DNA of 64,000 nucleotides from Micromonospora_I sp040659735 (lineage in GTDB: Bacteria; Actinomycetota; Actinomycetes; Mycobacteriales; Micromonosporaceae), in the NCBI RefSeq assembly GCF_040659735.1, contig NZ_JBFANZ010000013.1, forward strand, positions 1 through 64,000. Direction: 5' to 3'. The position numbers and the translations under genes are program-made. The notes under the pieces were generated by a model. It did no database searches. It saw nothing but the letters and a program-made list of their open reading frames with translations, and was not told the DNA's origin. Shown piece after piece: positions 62,712-64,000 of the stretch. Each line of letters opens with the position of its first letter. Position 1 is the first letter of the stretch.

Positions 62712-63503
62712 TCATCGATGCGATGGCGACCACACGTAGGGCGTGGTCGTGGTCACGGCGCGAAAGCCCAACCGGCGCAGAATCGGGGCGCTGTCGTCGG
62801 AGGCGTCCACCTGGAGAAACTTCGCTCCGCGCGCGGTGGCGAGTTCAGCCCGGGCGGCCACCAGCGAGCGGTAGATCCCCCGGCCCTGCCATGCCGGCAG
62901 GGTCGATCCGCCCCACAGAGCGGCGAACTCGGTTCCCGGATAGAAGACCAGCCAGGCCGCGCAGACCACCTCACCGTCGGCCTCGGCCACCATGACGGCG
63001 ATCGCGTCCGGGGCGGCTGACACCCGCCCGATCAGGTCATCACCGAGCCAGCTGAAGTCCTGCCCCCAGACGGCGGATTGCATGGCGGCGATGCGGTGCA
63101 TGTCGGCGTCCGCGGTGACCTGACGGAGGGCGACGCCGCCCGGCAGGACCGGTGGTGTGGCCACTTCCTTCGCAAGACCAATGAGTACGGTCTCCTGCTT
63201 CTCCGGAACGAAGCCCGCGGCGCGCAGGCGGTCGGTGAGATCGGCCGGCCGGTCGTGTCCGCGCGTCTTCCACTCCACCGCCTCGCCGCGCGCGGCGAAG
63301 TAATCACGCTGCCGGACGATCAGCTGGTCCAGCTCATCACCGCCTACCCCGAGGTCGCGCGGCCCTGTTACCAAGCCGCGGAACGTGCGGACGATTCGCA
63401 GAAGCGGCCCATCCTGCTCGTACCTCACGCCAGTTGGAGGAATGCGCGGCGGTTTCCGCATCTGCTCGTCGTAAGCCGCGAGTAGGCCGTCGATGTCTGT
63501 CAC
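62712..63503 (-). CDS. GNAT-family N-acetyltransferase
   Basis: This 263-residue protein has a C-terminal GNAT domain with acetyl-CoA pyrophosphate loop LPAWQGRGIYRSLVAARAEL, then AKFLQVDASDDSAPILRRLG, and a substrate-binding N-terminal half (GPLLRIVRTFRGLVTGPRDL). The start is taken at GTG 63503 (VTDIDGLLAAYDEQ), although the frame extends a few codons. The substrate is unknown. Confidence 0.87.
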   Translation of the reverse strand: MTDIDGLLAAYDEQMRKPPRIPPTGVRYEQDGPLLRIVRTFRGLVTGPRDLGVGGDELDQLIVRQRDYFAARGEAVEWKTRGHDRPADLTDRLRAAGFVPEKQETVLIGLAKEVATPPVLPGGVALRQVTADADMHRIAAMQSAVWGQDFSWLGDDLIGRVSAAPDAIAVMVAEADGEVVCAAWLVFYPGTEFAALWGGSTLPAWQGRGIYRSLVAARAELATARGAKFLQVDASDDSAPILRRLGFRAVTTTTPYVWSPSHR

Positions 63504-63651
63504 GGAGTAGACACTGCAAGGCCACGGTGACGCGCGCAAGGCTCATCGCCACCAGAGAACGCACGAAAGAGGATCAAGCCCACAACGTCGGGTCGCCCTG
63601 CGCGGACCAGCGGGGTCGCCCGGTTTGCGTCCCGGCCGCTACCGTCGGAGC

Positions 63652-63993
63652 GTGGTCACCGTCGCCGACGTGCGGTCGCTCGCACGGACACTGCCGCGAA
63701 GCAGCGAGCACCTGATCCGTGACCGTGTGAAGTTCCGGGTCGGTGCCATCGTCTACGTGGCGTTCTCCCGCGACGAGACGACGATGGGCTTCGGCTACCC
63801 GAAAGAGGATCGTGACGCGCTCATCGGCGGCGAGCCAGACCTTTTCTTTCTGCCCGGCACGTCCGACCTGCGCTTCCACTGGGTGTGCTGTCATCTCGCG
63901 CGGCTCGACGACGGGTACATGACGGAGCTGGTCACGGAAGCGTGGCGGATGGTCGTGCCCACGTTCCTCGCGCGGCAGCGGTTGGGCACGTAG
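63652..63993 (+). CDS. MmcQ/YjbR-family DNA-binding-like protein
   Basis: This 113-residue protein has the MmcQ/YjbR (CyaY-like) fold: VADVRSLARTLPRSSEHLIR, VKFRVGAIVYVAFSRDETTM, FGYPKEDRDALI and the closing MTELVTEAWRMVVPTFLA. The start is GTG 63652 (VVTVADV). It is usually a single small gene of unknown function. The stop lies 7 nt before the window end. Confidence 0.85.
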   Translation: MVTVADVRSLARTLPRSSEHLIRDRVKFRVGAIVYVAFSRDETTMGFGYPKEDRDALIGGEPDLFFLPGTSDLRFHWVCCHLARLDDGYMTELVTEAWRMVVPTFLARQRLGT

Positions 63994-64000
63994 CCCGGCA

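Overview
The window is very GC-rich, uses GTG starts often, and packs genes with ATGA/GTGA stop-start overlaps. Gene content (Tad pilus locus, Ser/Thr kinase with a proline-rich tail, NarL-type two-component proteins, many GGDEF/EAL proteins, a rifamycin phosphotransferase) points to a filamentous actinobacterium. A member of the Micromonosporaceae is my best guess, by inference only. A 100-N gap at 33445-33544 shows it is a scaffolded draft. I saw no tRNA, rRNA or CRISPR array.

Layout. 1-1372: a cut-off membrane-anchored protein and a secreted class-2 lipase, both leftward. 1518-13593: a catabolic region with a five-gene Liv-type ABC importer, a TetR regulator, a zinc alcohol dehydrogenase and an aldehyde dehydrogenase, a second TetR regulator, two acyl-CoA dehydrogenases, a MaoC hydratase and the first 32 codons of an acyl-CoA ligase. 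A TTGCACYGMTAGT motif beside the second TetR recurs upstream of the aldehyde dehydrogenase and before the importer operon, suggesting one regulon. 13603-31873: a complete leftward nine-gene Tad/Flp pilus operon (17934-26848) with c-di-GMP enzymes on both sides, an L,D-transpeptidase and a nucleotidyltransferase. 31999-35141: a signalling block (NarL regulator, RsbW-like ATPase, PAS histidine kinase, lone receiver); the kinase has two almost identical PAS units and the assembly gap falls between them. 35152-37805: a spermidine-synthase-like protein, phenylacetate-CoA ligase and a thioesterase.

37935-39097 holds a DM13 protein followed by the wreck of a two-component system. 39324-42089 holds a rifamycin phosphotransferase (rph) behind an inverted repeat that matches the rifamycin-associated element; between them lies the 5' end of a glycosyltransferase gene. 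42-53 kb is a patchwork of small accessory genes (SnoaL, SRPBCC, ArsR, methyltransferases, hydrolase, L7/L12-like, Imm5-like, Sua5/YciO) and broken genes, with a recurring CATCCGCATCTGCCGC-type motif in the spacers, always on the same strand. 53354-61533 is more settled: secreted CocE/NonD-type acyl peptidase, DEAD-box helicase, FdhA-like dehydrogenase, SRPBCC protein, hemerythrin and Ser/Thr kinase. 61.6-64.0 kb mixes gene fragments with DinB, GNAT and MmcQ/YjbR genes.

The most useful leads are the rph cassette with its glycosyltransferase remnant, the TetR operator set, the PAS duplication that lets the gap size be predicted (45 nt, or 45 plus multiples of 384), the von Willebrand-TadB fusion, and the repeated spacer motif of the 42-52 kb region.
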